This document shows positions 5,047-6,929 of a stretch of 6,929 nucleotides of DNA, one piece after another. The notes beneath the pieces are model-generated. The model saw only the letters and a list, made by a program, of their open reading frames with translations. It ran no database searches and had not been told where the DNA came from. The stretch spans positions 1 to 6,929 of the forward strand of contig QNDJ01000080.1 in NCBI GenBank assembly GCA_003644825.1. The letters are read 5' to 3'. This DNA comes from B21-G16 sp003644825 [NCBI: Candidatus Zhuqueibacterota bacterium] (GTDB taxonomy: Bacteria > SM23-31 > B21-G16). The position numbers and the translations under genes are program-made. Positions within the stretch are counted from its first letter, which is position 1. Every line of letters begins with the position of its first letter.

Positions 5047-6929
5047 TAAAATATACATATAAAATAATCCTGTTCTTGTTTATTATCAATGTTAATAGAG
5101 TAGATGCTCAATTTGAGGGGTATAATCATCCCGAGTTAAAATGGAAGACTTTTGAGACGAAACATTTTTTTATACATTTTCATCAGGGTGAAGAAAGAAC
5201 TCCTTTTCTTGTTGCAAAAATTGCAGAAGAATTATATAAACCTATTACTGAAGCTTATGATTTTGTACCTGATGGTAAAATTCATTTTATAATAAAAGAC
5301 ACCGATGATTACGCAAATGGGGCAGCTTTTTACTATGATAATAAGGTAATAATATGGGCAACCCCTTTTGATTTTGTTCTTAGAGGCACGGTTAACTGGT
5401 TGAGAAATGTAGTTTGTCATGAATTAACTCATATGATACAGCTCCAGGCTGCACGAAAAATGCCCCGGAGAGTACCGGCGGTTTATTTTCAGATAATTAA
5501 TTATGAAGAGGAAAAACGGAAGGATGTTCTTTATGGTTATCCTGATATTATTATTTCTTATCCATTAGCAGGGACAGTTGTTCCGATGTGGTTTGCGGAG
5601 GGAATTGCTCAATATGAGACTTCTGTAAATGGCTATGATTACTGGGACTCTCACAGGGATATGATATTGAGGGTCAGGGCTTTAAATAATAATTTACTAT
5701 CTTTAAAAGAAATAGATGTTTTTGGTAAAGGAAGTATTGGAAATGAAAGCACTTACAATCAGGGGTTTTCTCTTGTTAAATATATTGCTGAAACTTATGG
5801 TAAGGATGCTTTAAAGAAATTATCAAAAGAACTTTCTCGGTTTTTTGCTATAACAATGGATAAACCTGTTAGAAATGTTCTTGGTATGAGTATGATGGAG
5901 CTTTATAGAGAATGGAAAGAAAAGATTTTATCTGAATACAAAGAAAATACTGGAATAATAAGAAAAAACTTAATTGAAGGTGAAATTATTGAAAAGAAAG
6001 GAATATCTAATCTGTTTCCCAGGTGGTCACCTGACTCAGAATCCTTTGCATTTTTAGCAAATAAAGATGGTGATTATATAACCAATACAAATTTATATAT
6101 AAGGAATAATAGTTCACTGAAGTTAATTAAAAGAGGTGTGTATTCAATACCATCGTGGAGTTCTGATGGAGAAAAAATAACATATTCTAAATTGAAAAAG
6201 GATAAAAATGATTCTTTTTTCCTTGATATTTTTATTTATAATCTGAAGAACCACAAAGAAACGAGAATTACAAATAGAATGCGAGCTAATTATCCTGTTT
6301 TTTCGCCTGATAACAGGAAGATTGTTTTTGCTGTTGGTAGTGATGGAACATATAATTTAGCTGTAATTGATGTGGAATCTAAAAAAATAAAATTTATAAC
6401 AGAATTCAAAAATGGAGAGGAGATTTTTACACCGGATTGGTCAGGAGATGGAAAAAAAATAGTTTTTGCAATAGGTAACGGAATTGGAAGGGATATCGCT
6501 ATTGTAAATTCTGATGGAACTGAGTTTAAATATATCCTTAAAAATGAAGAAGATGAAAGAGACCCTGCATTCAGCCCGGATGGAAAATATATATATTATA
6601 GCAGTGATAAAACAGGAATTTTTAATATTTACAGGATGGAATTAAAAACAGGAAAGGTTGAACTGCTAACAAATGTTATAGGTGGAGCATTTATGCCATC
6701 AATTAATGAAAGGGGTGAACTGCTATATTCCCTGTATACTGAAGATGGATATAAAATTGCATTGATAAAAAATATAATACCAATTGAACCTTCTAAAAGT
6801 GTTTATAAAAGTATTACTGTTCCCGATGCAAAATATAATGATTTTAAATTTAAAAAATACAATGCAATCGACTATAAACCTATTTATTCGAAGACTTTTA
6901 TCCTGCCCAGGATATTTTTTGATTATGGC
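5043..6929 (+). CDS. Exported gluzincin metallopeptidase (peptidase MA-like) with TolB-like propeller repeats; 3' end outside the window
   Basis: The frame is open from GTG 5043 to the last base (629 residues, no stop), so the protein continues beyond the window. Residues 1-22 form a signal peptide (VDA before Gln23), which supports this start despite a missing Shine-Dalgarno sequence; no ATG lies in frame nearby. Residues about 35-300 are a peptidase MA-type gluzincin domain: HELTHMIQLQ gives zinc ligands His126 and His130 and catalytic Glu127, and WFAEGIAQYE at 183-192 gives the third ligand Glu186. A later segment, YNQGFSLVKYIAETYG, is typical of the family. From about 325 come TolB/WD40-like blades with recurring PxWSPD/FSPDG cores: PRWSPDSE (326), PSWSSDGEK (370), PVFSPDNRK (418), PDWSGDGKK (464), PAFSPDGKY (508). 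Relatives in FCB lineages often continue into a C-terminal outer-membrane beta-barrel; the last residues (ILPRIFFDYG) fit the start of such a region, but this is inference. It lies 19 bases after the M6-like gene, in the same operon. Substrate unknown. Confidence 0.87.
   Translation, partial: MIKYTYKIILFLFIINVNRVDAQFEGYNHPELKWKTFETKHFFIHFHQGEERTPFLVAKIAEELYKPITEAYDFVPDGKIHFIIKDTDDYANGAAFYYDNKVIIWATPFDFVLRGTVNWLRNVVCHELTHMIQLQAARKMPRRVPAVYFQIINYEEEKRKDVLYGYPDIIISYPLAGTVVPMWFAEGIAQYETSVNGYDYWDSHRDMILRVRALNNNLLSLKEIDVFGKGSIGNESTYNQGFSLVKYIAETYGKDALKKLSKELSRFFAITMDKPVRNVLGMSMMELYREWKEKILSEYKENTGIIRKNLIEGEIIEKKGISNLFPRWSPDSESFAFLANKDGDYITNTNLYIRNNSSLKLIKRGVYSIPSWSSDGEKITYSKLKKDKNDSFFLDIFIYNLKNHKETRITNRMRANYPVFSPDNRKIVFAVGSDGTYNLAVIDVESKKIKFITEFKNGEEIFTPDWSGDGKKIVFAIGNGIGRDIAIVNSDGTEFKYILKNEEDERDPAFSPDGKYIYYSSDKTGIFNIYRMELKTGKVELLTNVIGGAFMPSINERGELLYSLYTEDGYKIALIKNIIPIEPSKSVYKSITVPDAKYNDFKFKKYNAIDYKPIYSKTFILPRIFFDYG

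Noticed and set aside
5232-5420. 62-codon ORF on the - strand
   Set aside because: It is antisense to the gluzincin domain, including the HELTH codons on the + strand. It has no supporting signal.

Overview
The window is AT-rich and reads almost entirely on the + strand. It holds the 3' end of one unidentified gene, a non-coding gap of about 500 bases, and then three tightly packed genes for exported proteins. The last of these runs off the right edge. The content points to the FCB (Bacteroidota-like) superphylum or an allied uncultured lineage such as WOR-3 or Cloacimonadota. It has a PorV-type outer-membrane protein of the type IX secretion system (T9SS), a cargo protein with a T9SS type A C-terminal sorting domain, and three predicted signal peptides that each leave Gln as the first mature residue, a known Bacteroidota trait. 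Only one of the three genes has a strong Shine-Dalgarno sequence. Rank below superphylum cannot be fixed from this sequence.

Layout. Bases 2-436 are the C-terminal part of an unrecognised protein. Bases 437-943 are non-coding and contain a long inverted repeat followed by a T-run (764-843, probably an intrinsic terminator or the end of a small RNA), then a weak promoter candidate and a strong ribosome-binding site. Bases 944-2017 encode the PorV/PorQ-family barrel. Bases 2063-5023 encode a secreted M6-family metalloprotease-like protein with an M6 fold, a beta-propeller with calcium-loop-like motifs, and a T9SS sorting domain. Bases 5043-6929 encode the N-terminal 629 residues of an exported gluzincin metallopeptidase fused to TolB-like propeller repeats.

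How the genes fit together. PorV-family proteins carry sorting-domain cargo to the T9SS attachment machinery, so the first two genes of the cluster look like shuttle and cargo. The third gene adds a second predicted envelope metallopeptidase with an intact HELTH...E zinc site. The most striking point is that the M6-like cargo has lost its catalytic signature: the HExxH glutamate is Gln (HQFAH) and the acidic residues of the usual GLPDLYD extension are Ser and Asn. The rest of the fold looks intact, so this may be a surface-displayed pseudoprotease.
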